From assembly GCF_041435495.1 (NCBI RefSeq), contig NZ_CP108644.1, positions 8,541,501-8,605,500 of the forward strand: DNA of 64,000 nucleotides, in the 5' to 3' direction. Within the stretch, counting starts at the first letter, position 1, and each line of letters starts with the position of its first letter. Position numbers and translations under genes: made by a program. Below, one piece after another: positions 52,007 to 60,071 of this stretch. The DNA comes from Streptomyces sp. NBC_01116. Its GTDB lineage: Bacteria > Actinomycetota > Actinomycetes > Streptomycetales > Streptomycetaceae. A model generated the notes under the pieces. The model worked only from the letters and a program-made list of their open reading frames with translations. It was not told the DNA's origin and did no database searches.

Positions 52007-52773
52007 CGAGCCCCTCCCGCCATGCCCGGCCCCGGGCCACTCCAGCCCGCAGGACCGACCAGGACACGTTCATGCAGCGGCGCCTCCAGGGCTGCCGTCA
52101 CCCGCCCGTGCCACACGGCGTGGAAGACCACCGGCAGGACCTCGATCGGGTCACCGGCCGCTTCGGCACCTTCGATCAGCGGCCGCGGCCGCGCGAACGC
52201 CTCCACCACCGCGGGCATGAGGCCGGTGCGGCCGGCGTTGCGGGGGTGGCGGTAGCCGGCCAGCCATTTCAGATTGGCGGCCCGGACGTCGTCGAGCGGC
52301 GCAAGGCGCCGGTAGGTCCAGCCGATCTCCTCACACGCCGCGCTCACCGCTTCGGCGGCCTTCACCGCCCGGTCGCCGCCGGCCTCCGGGTGGCTGGGGC
52401 AGTCGGCCAGCAGACCCGTGCCGTCGCGGTACCGGGCGAACAGCTGCGGCACCCAGGAACGCACCCGGCCCCGCTCCTCGCGCCACAACACGCGTACCGG
52501 ACGCCCCGCGAGCCCGGTCACATCGGGGTCGCGGTCCAGGACCATCAGCTGGGTACGCATCGCGTTCGAACCCGCGGCCACGTGCCGCCCGGTGGTTGCC
52601 GACCACCACAGACCCGGCCCCCAGCGGCGCCCCGGGATCACCGGGAACGCCGACACCGGTCGCAACTCCTCGAATCCCACGGTCATGGCGGCATCCGCCC
52701 ACCGCTGCTGAACCGGCTGCCCCACCGGATCGAGGAACATCGCCTCGAACCCGCTCCCACGATCCACGGCCAC
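52003..52773 (-). CDS. TnsA-like endonuclease subunit with altered active site
   Basis: The product (~256 residues from GTG 52773; the frame is open to 52851) follows the actinobacterial TnsA-like pattern: G-L-W-W-S-A-T-T-G-R, then L-D-R-D-P-D-V-T-G-L-A-G-R-P, F-A-R-Y-R-D-G-T-G-L-L-A-D-C, and N-L-K-W-L-A-G-Y-R-H-P-R. The expected catalytic Glu of the first motif (S-x-L-E) reads S-N-A-M-R, the Asp of the second (P-D-Y/F) reads P-Q-L-F, and the last motif reads A-D-C-P-S. Nuclease activity therefore seems lost while the fold is kept. Its stop overlaps the tniA start. Confidence 0.65.
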   Translation of the reverse strand: MAVDRGSGFEAMFLDPVGQPVQQRWADAAMTVGFEELRPVSAFPVIPGRRWGPGLWWSATTGRHVAAGSNAMRTQLMVLDRDPDVTGLAGRPVRVLWREERGRVRSWVPQLFARYRDGTGLLADCPSHPEAGGDRAVKAAEAVSAACEEIGWTYRRLAPLDDVRAANLKWLAGYRHPRNAGRTGLMPAVVEAFARPRPLIEGAEAAGDPIEVLPVVFHAVWHGRVTAALEAPLHERVLVGPAGWSGPGPGMAGGAR

Positions 52774-52930
52774 TCGCCTCGCCCGGCCCCCGGGCCGGGC
52801 GGCCTCTCCTGTGCTGATCACCCGCGTCAGCCAAGCCGCTCCCGCCGACAAGCATCGTCGTTTTCAGGGTTTCTGCCACAAACGAGTGCTGTATCAGCTA
52901 ACAGGCGATGCGCCCGGGCCCACCTTGATC

Positions 52931-54328
52931 TCAGCCGTCCTCTTCCTGCCCGCCTGCCGTCAGCATCCTTCTCAGTGTCCCGGGGGACATATCCGCCCAC
53001 CGGGCCACCTCCTCCAACGGCACCCCGCCGTTCACCGCCGCCACCGCGGTCCGCTTCCAGGCCGCCTCGACCAGACCGGCACTGTGACCGAGGCCTTGCA
53101 GCAGCTGCCGGGCGACCTCGGCGGTCGGCCCGCTCTGCACGCCGCGCAGCTGCAGCAACTGCTCCTCGGCACTGCCGATGAGACTGCCGATCCGCATCCG
53201 CTGCTCGGCCGGCACCACCGCCCGCCACATCGTCCCCGAACCGGGTGCCTTCTTCTCCTTGCCCAGCACCCGCAACTGCCCCGCCATCGTCACCGGCTGA
53301 TGCTCCCGGCGCAGCCACCAGGGGTCGTTGTCATATCCGGGAGGCCCACCGGCCCCGCGGCGCAGCCGGATCACGCTGCCCATCCACGCGATCAGCGGAC
53401 CGCCATGATCCGCCGCAACCAGCGGCCCCAGCCAGCCCCGGCCTACCCGCTCACCGAGCCGACGGCAGAACAACCCGTCGACGGGCAACGCTTGCGGCCG
53501 CCCGGCACCGCTGTCCACCCACACCAGCTCGGCCATGCCCGGATCCAGCAATGCGTCGGCTACGGCCACCACCTCGGGAAAGACCACCGCGTCCCGCCCC
53601 ACGATCCGCCACCACTCCAGATCACCCCCGGCATCACCGCCCGCGACCCGATGCAACCGCCACGGCCAGACCTTCTCCCGCTCCCAATGCAGCGCCTGCT
53701 CCCACCACCGGGCCACCACCGCCTGCGCCAGCGCGAACACCCTCTCCGGCTCGGCCCCCGCCCGCACCGCACGCCGCACCACCCCCGCCCACCGCCGCTG
53801 CGCCGCGCCCACCTCCGGCAGACGCCGCACGTCCAGATACTCGTGAGGCTGGTCGGCATCCGCATCAAGGAGCCACCGCCCGTGCCGGACACACACACGG
53901 TCCCACCGCGAGGCGTACAGCACCGACCGCCCAGCCGCCCCCGTACGCCGGGCCGTGCACAGACGACAGCCGAACGCCACCGGCCCGGCAACCGCACCAC
54001 CGATCCGCCACGCCGCCACCGGCTCCCCGGCATCCGCGGCCGGCAGCCTGGCATCCTCCCGCCCCCAGGACGGCAACGCCCGCGCCAGCACACCGTCCTC
54101 GACGCCGCACAGGCCTGCCAGGAGCCGCCGCCCCGCCGTGTTCAACAACACCTCGGCGTCTGCCCGCGCGCCCCCTCCGTCGTGCCGAGGCTGGTGGCTG
54201 CGCCACTTCCAGCAGGACCGCAACGCCGTTGCTTCGAGACCGTAGCGGCCGGCGATGCGGCAGATCAGCGACGACGTCGTCTCTCCGTGCAGGGGAGCGG
54301 TACGCAGAAGGCCGGGAGGAAGGATCAC
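52931..54328 (-). CDS. tniQ: TniQ-family transposition protein
   Basis: The ~465-residue protein opens with the TniQ signature L-R-T-A-P-L-H-G-E-T-T-S-S-L-I-C-R-I-A. It has a zinc-ribbon C-R-L-C-T-A-R-R...R-V-C-V-R-H at ~95-125, then a long helical region with W-W-R-I-V-G-R-D. The C-terminal helix-turn-helix-like end is V-P-L-E-E-V-A-R-W-A-D-M-S-P-G-T-L. TniQ proteins choose the target and recruit the TniB/TnsC ATPase. The GTG at 54328 is the start that aligns with the second TniQ; a longer open frame upstream lacks family similarity. Confidence 0.82.
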   Translation of the reverse strand: MILPPGLLRTAPLHGETTSSLICRIAGRYGLEATALRSCWKWRSHQPRHDGGGARADAEVLLNTAGRRLLAGLCGVEDGVLARALPSWGREDARLPAADAGEPVAAWRIGGAVAGPVAFGCRLCTARRTGAAGRSVLYASRWDRVCVRHGRWLLDADADQPHEYLDVRRLPEVGAAQRRWAGVVRRAVRAGAEPERVFALAQAVVARWWEQALHWEREKVWPWRLHRVAGGDAGGDLEWWRIVGRDAVVFPEVVAVADALLDPGMAELVWVDSGAGRPQALPVDGLFCRRLGERVGRGWLGPLVAADHGGPLIAWMGSVIRLRRGAGGPPGYDNDPWWLRREHQPVTMAGQLRVLGKEKKAPGSGTMWRAVVPAEQRMRIGSLIGSAEEQLLQLRGVQSGPTAEVARQLLQGLGHSAGLVEAAWKRTAVAAVNGGVPLEEVARWADMSPGTLRRMLTAGGQEEDG

Positions 54329-54516
54329 TCCACCACGGTCTCGTGTCCGCCGATCAAGGAGGGCGTCTTCGCGGCAGTTCCTTCCATCCTGCGGCCGTCC
54401 TTGGCTCACTTCCTCAGGGCCGCAGCTGCCCCTTCCTGAAGCCAACGGCCGCAACGCGACGGGAGATTAGCCCGTTCGAGCACACCGTGATGATCCGATC
54501 GCACTAAGCTACGCCT

Positions 54517-55125
54517 GTGGTGGTTGGTGAAGACGCTCAGGTGAAGGGCTTCTCGGGGGCTCGAAGAGCCAAGCAGTGGCTCGAGGGCACGATGCGCATC
54601 TTCGGTGCGTACGCGAACACGGACTCGGAGTCCTGCGGCCGTCGGCTGACCCTCGCCTGGCCGTACGGAGGTCGGACCTTCTCCTTCGATCTGGGCGGCG
54701 CCATGCGCGGCGATCCCTACCAGAACGACATGTTCTGCGCCGAGGTCAAGAACTACGCCCAACCCAGCGACCAGGGCACGCAGTTCGACGAGTTCCTCGC
54801 CAAGTGCTATGTCGCCGCCCAGGCCCAGCACCATCTCAGCGACCACTTCATGTGGATCACCTGGGCACCGTTCCGGGCGAACTCCTGGTCCACCCTCAAC
54901 TCACCTGACCAGGTGGAGAGCGCAGTCCTTCAGCACAGCAGCCGCGTTTTCGGCACCAGCGACCCCGCGGAAGCCCGAAAAATCCTGGACAGCGAACTCG
55001 CCCAGTCGGTCGCCGCACGCCTGTGGCTGATCGTCCTTTCGGACAAGCAGGAAACCCTCCTGCCGCTCAAGGACTGGGCAGCCATCGTCGCCGCCGAACT
55101 CACCCGCAGAGAGGGCTCGTGGTGA
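54517..55125 (+). CDS. Possible PD-(D/E)xK nuclease-like cargo protein
   Basis: The 202-residue protein includes F-S-F-D-L-G-G followed ~16 residues later by F-C-A-E-V-K-N-Y. A spaced D and ExK arrangement like this is seen in restriction-type PD-(D/E)xK nucleases. The rest is not recognised. The frame opens with GTG GTG at 54517 with no RBS, but a TAAGCT -10-like hexamer at 54505 suggests a leaderless transcript. It is divergent from tniQ and overlaps the next gene by 4 bp. The pair sits between the two tniQ genes, the position of transposon cargo. Confidence 0.55.
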   Translation: MVVGEDAQVKGFSGARRAKQWLEGTMRIFGAYANTDSESCGRRLTLAWPYGGRTFSFDLGGAMRGDPYQNDMFCAEVKNYAQPSDQGTQFDEFLAKCYVAAQAQHHLSDHFMWITWAPFRANSWSTLNSPDQVESAVLQHSSRVFGTSDPAEARKILDSELAQSVAARLWLIVLSDKQETLLPLKDWAAIVAAELTRREGSW

Positions 55126-55889
55126 ACCTCGTCGAACAGTCGATTGCCCAGGCCATGGACGAGCCCGACGACCGGATGATGTTCACCCAGGTCAAGGACA
55201 TCGTCGCCCGGCACCTGCGCCGCATGGACCCCGGCGCCACCGTCACCAAAACCGAATTCTTCAACCACACCCACGTCCCCGACATGGTCCTGGAATGGCC
55301 CGGCAGACCCCGCACACCCCGCCGGTTCATCTACCTGCGCACCACATCGGACCAGCGCGAACTCGAGGACGACCTGCAACGTCTTCCCCGTGCAGACCGG
55401 CCGGTGCTTCTCGCGCTCGGTCAACTGCCCTCCACGCGGCAACGAGGAGACCTCCCCCCGCTACCCGGCAGCAGCACGTCGCTCCTCCTCGACGCTTCCG
55501 CGCTCGGCGCCCTCCAGCCGGCCGACGACTCTCCCGGCATCCCTCAGCTGGTGTCTCGCTCCGTCCTCGAAGGCGGCCGCGGCACCCTCGACAGACCGGC
55601 CACCGAGGAATTCCTGAATACGGTCGTCCAGGGAGCGGAAGCCGCCCGCGCGGGAGAACGCGTTCCCACCCGCGATGCTGTCGACGCCCTCACCGCACGC
55701 ATGACCACCGACGTCGCCGACCGGATGTCAGCCTTCCTCGCCGCGCTCTGGCACTACTCGCCACCCGATGCCAGGGCAGAGCCGTCCCAGACACGGACGG
55801 CTACATTGCCGTGGCGGGCAACCACTATCTGGTGGGCCCGTGGGGCGCGCGACGCAGTCTCACTGTCGAGCTCTCCGAAACAGAGGTGA
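55122..55889 (+). CDS. Second cargo protein, coupled, probable 3' frameshift
   Basis: GTG at 55122 overlaps the preceding TGA (GTGA). The 255-residue frame contains M-F-T-Q-V-K-D-I-V-A-R-H-L, V-P-D-M-V-L-E-W-P-G and R-R-F-I-Y-L-R, a strand-rich core reminiscent of nuclease-like folds without the key Lys. After ~55780 the frame becomes Arg/Thr-rich. A second frame carries a natural-looking continuation to 56038: V-A-G-N-H-Y-L-V-G-P-W-G and S-L-T-V-E-L-S-E-T-E-V-T-I. One base is probably missing or extra at 55770-55795. Function unknown. Confidence 0.5.
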   Translation: MNLVEQSIAQAMDEPDDRMMFTQVKDIVARHLRRMDPGATVTKTEFFNHTHVPDMVLEWPGRPRTPRRFIYLRTTSDQRELEDDLQRLPRADRPVLLALGQLPSTRQRGDLPPLPGSSTSLLLDASALGALQPADDSPGIPQLVSRSVLEGGRGTLDRPATEEFLNTVVQGAEAARAGERVPTRDAVDALTARMTTDVADRMSAFLAALWHYSPPDARAEPSQTRTATLPWRATTIWWARGARDAVSLSSSPKQR

Positions 55890-58800
55890 CGATCCGCAGT
55901 AGCGGTTACCACACCGGCGGATTCCACGTCGTGACCTATGCCCGCAGTTGGGCAACAGGCATCCATCACACCCTCCCGCAGTCTCACACCGTGACCGGGC
56001 TCGGGAGCAGCCGCAGCCGTGAGGAGGCCGGGCCGTAGCTGCCGGCATGACGGGACGCCGCCTCCGCGCGGGGTTTCCACATCCGGCTGCCCTTTCCGCT
56101 GGCTCGGCTTCTGCAGGCTGAGTGGCCACGGCGTGCTGTGAGCGTGCAGCAGGCCGAGTAGGGCTAGCTACGGAGTCCCAGAAGCGCGTGCTGTGGTCAG
56201 TCGAATCAGCGCTGTGGGTGAGGAGGTGTTGTTGGTGGGGGTGGAGGGTGTGCCAGCGGGCGCGTTGCTGGGCGATCCAGCGGTGGAGTGCGTCGGGGAG
56301 GGGCGTGCTTCCGTTGATCGCGGTGCGGTATTGCTGGTAGGTGCGGTGCCAGGTATAGGGCCAGGGCGGGTTCCACCACGGGTCCAGGCTGGCGAGGGCG
56401 GCTGCGGTGGTGGCGGAGAGGGTGCCGGCGCGAGCGTTGCGGCGTTGGCGGCTCAGCCATGTGCCGAGGGGGAAGCCGTCTTGTCGGGTGTGTTTGTCCG
56501 GGGTGAGGTGGCCGTGCTGGACGGCGTAGGCGCGTGCGTGGTCGAGTCCGGGGCTGACGGGGTAGGAGCGTGTGGCCGGGGCGGGGCGTTCGCCTACAGG
56601 AGTGTGGGGTGTGATGCCGAGGGCGGTCAGGAGATCCTGCTGGCCGGGGTGGAGATGCTCCCAGGACTCCTGCTGGACACGGATCCAGCGGTAAAGGCCT
56701 CGGGGGTGGTTCGTGGGCGTTACGCCGTCGGCACCCGCAGCTGCCGTGCACAGGCGGTGGTAGGCCTGCTGCCACTGCAGGGGCCAGGCCGGATTCCACC
56801 ACGGATCGATCATGGCCAGGGCTTTGGCCCGGGCAGAGGAGAGGCGCCCCTGATGGGCGCGCCGTCGTTGCCAAGCCAGCCACTTTCCCAACCGGAACCC
56901 GTTGAGGATGGTGCTGGTGGGAGCGGCGATGTGGCCGTATCGGGCGGCGTAAGTGCGGGCGTGTGCGAGCGCGGTGTCCAAAAGATCGGGCTCGGTGGAG
57001 GGAGCCGGTGGCTGGGCGGCGCGGGCTGTTTCGGCGGTGATGCCGATCCTGGCCAGCAGATGATGCTGTTCGGGGTGGAGCGTGCCGTAGCCGGCGCACT
57101 GACGCCTCAGCCAGCCGGCCAGCTCCTCCTCAAGGTCCGCAATGCTCGTACTACCGCCGTCGTCGACTGCGTACGCGGACTCTGACCGCTTCCGCACGCG
57201 ACTCCAATTGCGTTGCCACTCCAAGGACCAGGTCGGACTCCACCAGGGGTCGAGCGCCGCCAGGAGCGTACTGACTGGCCACGTACCGCCCGTACCGCGA
57301 TGGTGCTCCCGCGCCTTGCGGCGCTGTTCGCTCAGCCACCGGCCCAACGGAAACCCCTCGCAATACGCACTCCGGGGAATGGCGAGGTGGCCGTGCTGGG
57401 CGGCGTAGGTGCGCGCGTGGGCCAGCCCGGGGGCCGTACCGCAGAGCTGCGCGATGACCTCGTGGGGGCGAACAGCGGCGGTTTCGGCGGTGATGCCGAT
57501 CTCCGCCAGCAGATGCTGCTGCGGCGGACGCAACTGCTTGTAGCCGATGCACTGTACAGACAGCCACGTGGCCCAGCCGTCACTGCCGTCCGGCCAGTGC
57601 CCTCCCGCAGCCGCCTGGCGCCGGTCTCGGACATGAGCGCGGATCCGGTGCCAGGTCCGCTGCCACGCCAAGGGCCACGGCGGGTTCCACCACACGTCGA
57701 TCTCGTCGAGTACCTGCAGGTGCGGGCCGGCTTCGTCCTGACGGCGACCGAGGGAACGCTGGGCATTGAGCCACTGCCCCAGCGGAAATCCCTGGTAAGA
57801 GATGTTCTTGGTGGCCAGAGCAAGGCATCCGTGCTCGGCGACGAAGGCGCGCGCACGGACAAGAGCCGTATCGATGCCCGCTGTCCGGCTCGTTCGGCGT
57901 GGGCGTGCGCTGGCGGCCGCCTGGGCCGTGATGCCGATGACGGCCAGCAGACGGCGCTGCTCAGGATGGAGTGAGTCGTAGTCGGTGCACTGCAGATACA
58001 GCCACTCCCCAGTCAGCACGTGGGTGGCGGGGAAGCCATCGGCGGCGGTGAGGGGGCCGTGGCGCCTGGCGTGATCGCGGGCGCGGTAGTAGGAGCGCTG
58101 CCACTTCACCGACCAGGGGATGTTCCACCACGGATCCACATCCTTCAGGGCGGCGGCCTTCTCTTCCGGCAGGGCCAGGGCATGGGTCTGCTGGTTGTGC
58201 ACCCATTTTCCCAGGGCGAAGGAGCCGACGCGGGTGTCGCGTTGGGTGGCGAGGTGGCCGTGCTGGGCGGCGTAGGTGCGCGCGTGGGCCAGGCCGGTGG
58301 CGAAGGCGCTCTCGGCGTGCACGCTGTGGCCCCGAAGCCGTTTCTGAGCCGGCAGGCCCTCTGTGCCTGCGGTCTGCCGATGCTGGTAACCCGCCAGAGC
58401 GTCGGCGAGAGGCCGGGGCCGGAACGCCAAGGGGACCTGCCACAGCCGCTGTTCGTCGTCTACACCGCCGCCCTTGGTACGGATGCACTGGTACGCCCAG
58501 GCAAACAGCGGTCCGTGGGTACAGGCGGCAAGACGCTCGGTGAGCCACGGCCGCCACAAGCGATGGCCTAGCTCGCAGGGCACGCAGGGCACATCAGCTA
58601 ACCGGTAGGGCAGGTGACCACCACCGCCAGCAGCGACACGGAGCCGCCAGGCCGGGCTGGCCAGAAGCGTTGCGAGGGCGACGGCCTCGGGATAGGTGAC
58701 CAGATCCCGCCCCAGGATCCGCCACCGCTGCGGATCCTCGCCCGCGGGCATGGCCGCATCCAGCCGCATCGGCCACAGGTGCTCCTCAGGCCACTGCTGG

Positions 58801-59414
58801 GCCCACCACCAGGCTGTGACCGCCTCAGCGACCTCGAACGCCGAACCAGCGACGGGGGAGCGGCGCAGCAGCTTCCGGTGATCCTCCTGGGCCTGGACCA
58901 CCTCCGGGCATCCGGCCAGCTCGACGACACGGCCCCCGCTGCCAGGCACGCTCATCAACCAGTACCGGTGGCGTAGGCAGACTCGTTGGTGCGCCGCCAG
59001 GTACACCCGGGCCGGTGCAACGCGACCGGTCCGCGCAGCCACACAGCCCGGGCACGCCGGACCCCAGGCAGCAACCGTCTCCACCCCGTTGTGGAGCCGC
59101 GCCGTCGGCCTCTCTTTCGAGGGGCCCAGCGGCTCCTCTCGCATCCAGGCTGGCAACGCGCGGCCTAGATCCACCTGCGGCACCCGAGACAGCGCTGCGA
59201 CCCGGTCCCGGGCCGCAGCGTTCAAGAACACCTCACTGTCGCCCTGCAGAGCCCCGGCCACGCCTTGGCGGCCGGCCACTTCGGTAACCGACGACAGCAG
59301 ACTCCGCACTGACAGGCCGTACCTGTCCGCGATCCGCTCCAGGAACGACAGCGTCATCTCACCTTGCAGAGGAGCCACCCGAAAGGCGCCCGCGGCCAGC
59401 AACAGCTTCCCCAC
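55860..59414 (-). CDS. TniQ fused to five helicase-associated-type repeat modules
   Basis: The 1184-residue protein starts with a TniQ domain (A-P-L-Q-G-E-M-T-L-S-F-L-E-R-I, zinc-ribbon C-P-G-C at ~121 and C-L-R-H at ~146, to ~330). Five tandem ~130-residue modules follow at about 370-500, 512-645, 660-800, 810-940 and 952-1072. Each has H-A-R-T-Y-A-A-Q-H-G-H-L, then F-P-L-G-x-W-L-x-x-Q-R, L-D-P-W-W-N-P-P-W and L-H-P-E-Q-x-x-L-L-A-x-I-G-I-T. This LGxW...LxxLG pattern is that of helicase-associated (HA) DNA-binding domains. The last ~110 residues are Arg/Cys-rich and read antisense over the cargo gene, suggesting a frameshift near the natural end. The tpg stop lies 96 bp upstream of the start. 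Confidence 0.75.
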   Translation of the reverse strand: MGKLLLAAGAFRVAPLQGEMTLSFLERIADRYGLSVRSLLSSVTEVAGRQGVAGALQGDSEVFLNAAARDRVAALSRVPQVDLGRALPAWMREEPLGPSKERPTARLHNGVETVAAWGPACPGCVAARTGRVAPARVYLAAHQRVCLRHRYWLMSVPGSGGRVVELAGCPEVVQAQEDHRKLLRRSPVAGSAFEVAEAVTAWWWAQQWPEEHLWPMRLDAAMPAGEDPQRWRILGRDLVTYPEAVALATLLASPAWRLRVAAGGGGHLPYRLADVPCVPCELGHRLWRPWLTERLAACTHGPLFAWAYQCIRTKGGGVDDEQRLWQVPLAFRPRPLADALAGYQHRQTAGTEGLPAQKRLRGHSVHAESAFATGLAHARTYAAQHGHLATQRDTRVGSFALGKWVHNQQTHALALPEEKAAALKDVDPWWNIPWSVKWQRSYYRARDHARRHGPLTAADGFPATHVLTGEWLYLQCTDYDSLHPEQRRLLAVIGITAQAAASARPRRTSRTAGIDTALVRARAFVAEHGCLALATKNISYQGFPLGQWLNAQRSLGRRQDEAGPHLQVLDEIDVWWNPPWPLAWQRTWHRIRAHVRDRRQAAAGGHWPDGSDGWATWLSVQCIGYKQLRPPQQHLLAEIGITAETAAVRPHEVIAQLCGTAPGLAHARTYAAQHGHLAIPRSAYCEGFPLGRWLSEQRRKAREHHRGTGGTWPVSTLLAALDPWWSPTWSLEWQRNWSRVRKRSESAYAVDDGGSTSIADLEEELAGWLRRQCAGYGTLHPEQHHLLARIGITAETARAAQPPAPSTEPDLLDTALAHARTYAARYGHIAAPTSTILNGFRLGKWLAWQRRRAHQGRLSSARAKALAMIDPWWNPAWPLQWQQAYHRLCTAAAGADGVTPTNHPRGLYRWIRVQQESWEHLHPGQQDLLTALGITPHTPVGERPAPATRSYPVSPGLDHARAYAVQHGHLTPDKHTRQDGFPLGTWLSRQRRNARAGTLSATTAAALASLDPWWNPPWPYTWHRTYQQYRTAINGSTPLPDALHRWIAQQRARWHTLHPHQQHLLTHSADSTDHSTRFWDSVASPTRPAARSQHAVATQPAEAEPAERAAGCGNPARRRRPVMPAATARPPHGCGCSRARSRCETAGGCDGCLLPNCGHRSRRGIRRCGNRYCGSSPLFRRARQ

Positions 59415-59510
59415 CCCCGTCGCTTGTGACAGCTATCGTGCTTCGGCTCAACAGTGTGATCCGGCTACCCGACCACAACAGGCAGTGCCGGGCCCGCGGC
59501 CGGTGTCCGG
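59415..59510. other. Spacer between tpg and the TniQ fusion; candidate transposon end
   Basis: This 96-bp spacer must contain the right boundary of the transposition module if the element was inserted downstream of tpg. GACCACAACA ends at 59480, and its complement begins TGTTGT like 48775-48780, but the flanks show no target duplication. The boundary is unresolved. Confidence 0.35.
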
Positions 59511-60068
59511 TCAGTAGTCGAGGTCGAGGTAGTCGATGTCGTTGAGGGTGACGTCGGAGAGACCTGCCGCTCGGTCTCCGCCGTCTTGGAAGTAGATCTC
59601 TTTGAAGCCTTCGGCGATGATGCCGCGCATCTCCTGCTCGCTGACTCCGGATTCACGGGCGTCGAAGAGGCGTTGTGCGTACGTCGCGGGGAGGTGCACG
59701 GTGAGTCGCCGGAATCGTCCGTCGTCGGTGGTGCCGACCGGCGCGGTGTAGCCGAACCGGGCCCGGGTTTCCACGGTGATCCCGCCTGTGGCGGCGGCTT
59801 GCTTCTGCCGACGCTTGCGGACCATGGGCTGCCAGCGCTGCCGTACGGCGTCATCGATCTTCGCGGCGACGTCGGCGCGGGCGTGCTTGCGGGCGCCGCG
59901 CCGGTAGCGGTTGACGGAGTCGGCGGTGACCCCGAGCTCCGCCGCGACGGCCTTGGCGCTGCCCATCTGCTTGAGCAGATAGCCGATCTGGCCCTTGAGG
60001 GTCTTGGGCGGCTGGCGGGTGAAGCTCTCCCGGTCGGCCCGCTCGATGGCGTCCTCGATCTCCCCCAC
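59511..60068 (-). CDS. tpg: Telomere terminal protein Tpg
   Basis: The 185-residue protein matches the terminal protein of Streptomyces linear replicons: an N-terminal HTH-like region (K-A-V-A-A-E-L-G-V-T-A-D-S-V-N-R-Y), R-Q-R-W-Q-P, R-A-R-F-G-Y-T-A-P-V-G-T-T-D-D, and the C-terminal pattern E-I-Y-F-Q...D-I-D-Y-L-D-L-D-Y. Tpg caps the 5' ends of telomeres by covalent linkage and primes end patching, working with Tap. ATG at 60068 lies 3 bp after the tap stop, so the two form an operon. Length is as in known Tpgs. Confidence 0.92.
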   Translation of the reverse strand: MGEIEDAIERADRESFTRQPPKTLKGQIGYLLKQMGSAKAVAAELGVTADSVNRYRRGARKHARADVAAKIDDAVRQRWQPMVRKRRQKQAAATGGITVETRARFGYTAPVGTTDDGRFRRLTVHLPATYAQRLFDARESGVSEQEMRGIIAEGFKEIYFQDGGDRAAGLSDVTLNDIDYLDLDY

Positions 60069-60071
60069 GGT

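Noticed and set aside
49862..52255. 797-codon frame antisense to tniA
   Set aside because: Opposite strand carries the intact DDE transposase; this is a GC shadow.
55770..55795. Programmed frameshift in the second cargo gene
   Set aside because: No slippery heptamer or downstream structure was evident; a simple indel is more likely.
48775..59480. TGTTGT at 48775 and ACAACA ending at 59480 as transposon termini
   Set aside because: Only six bases match well and the adjacent five bases (GGGTG and GGCAG) are not a target duplication; kept as unresolved.
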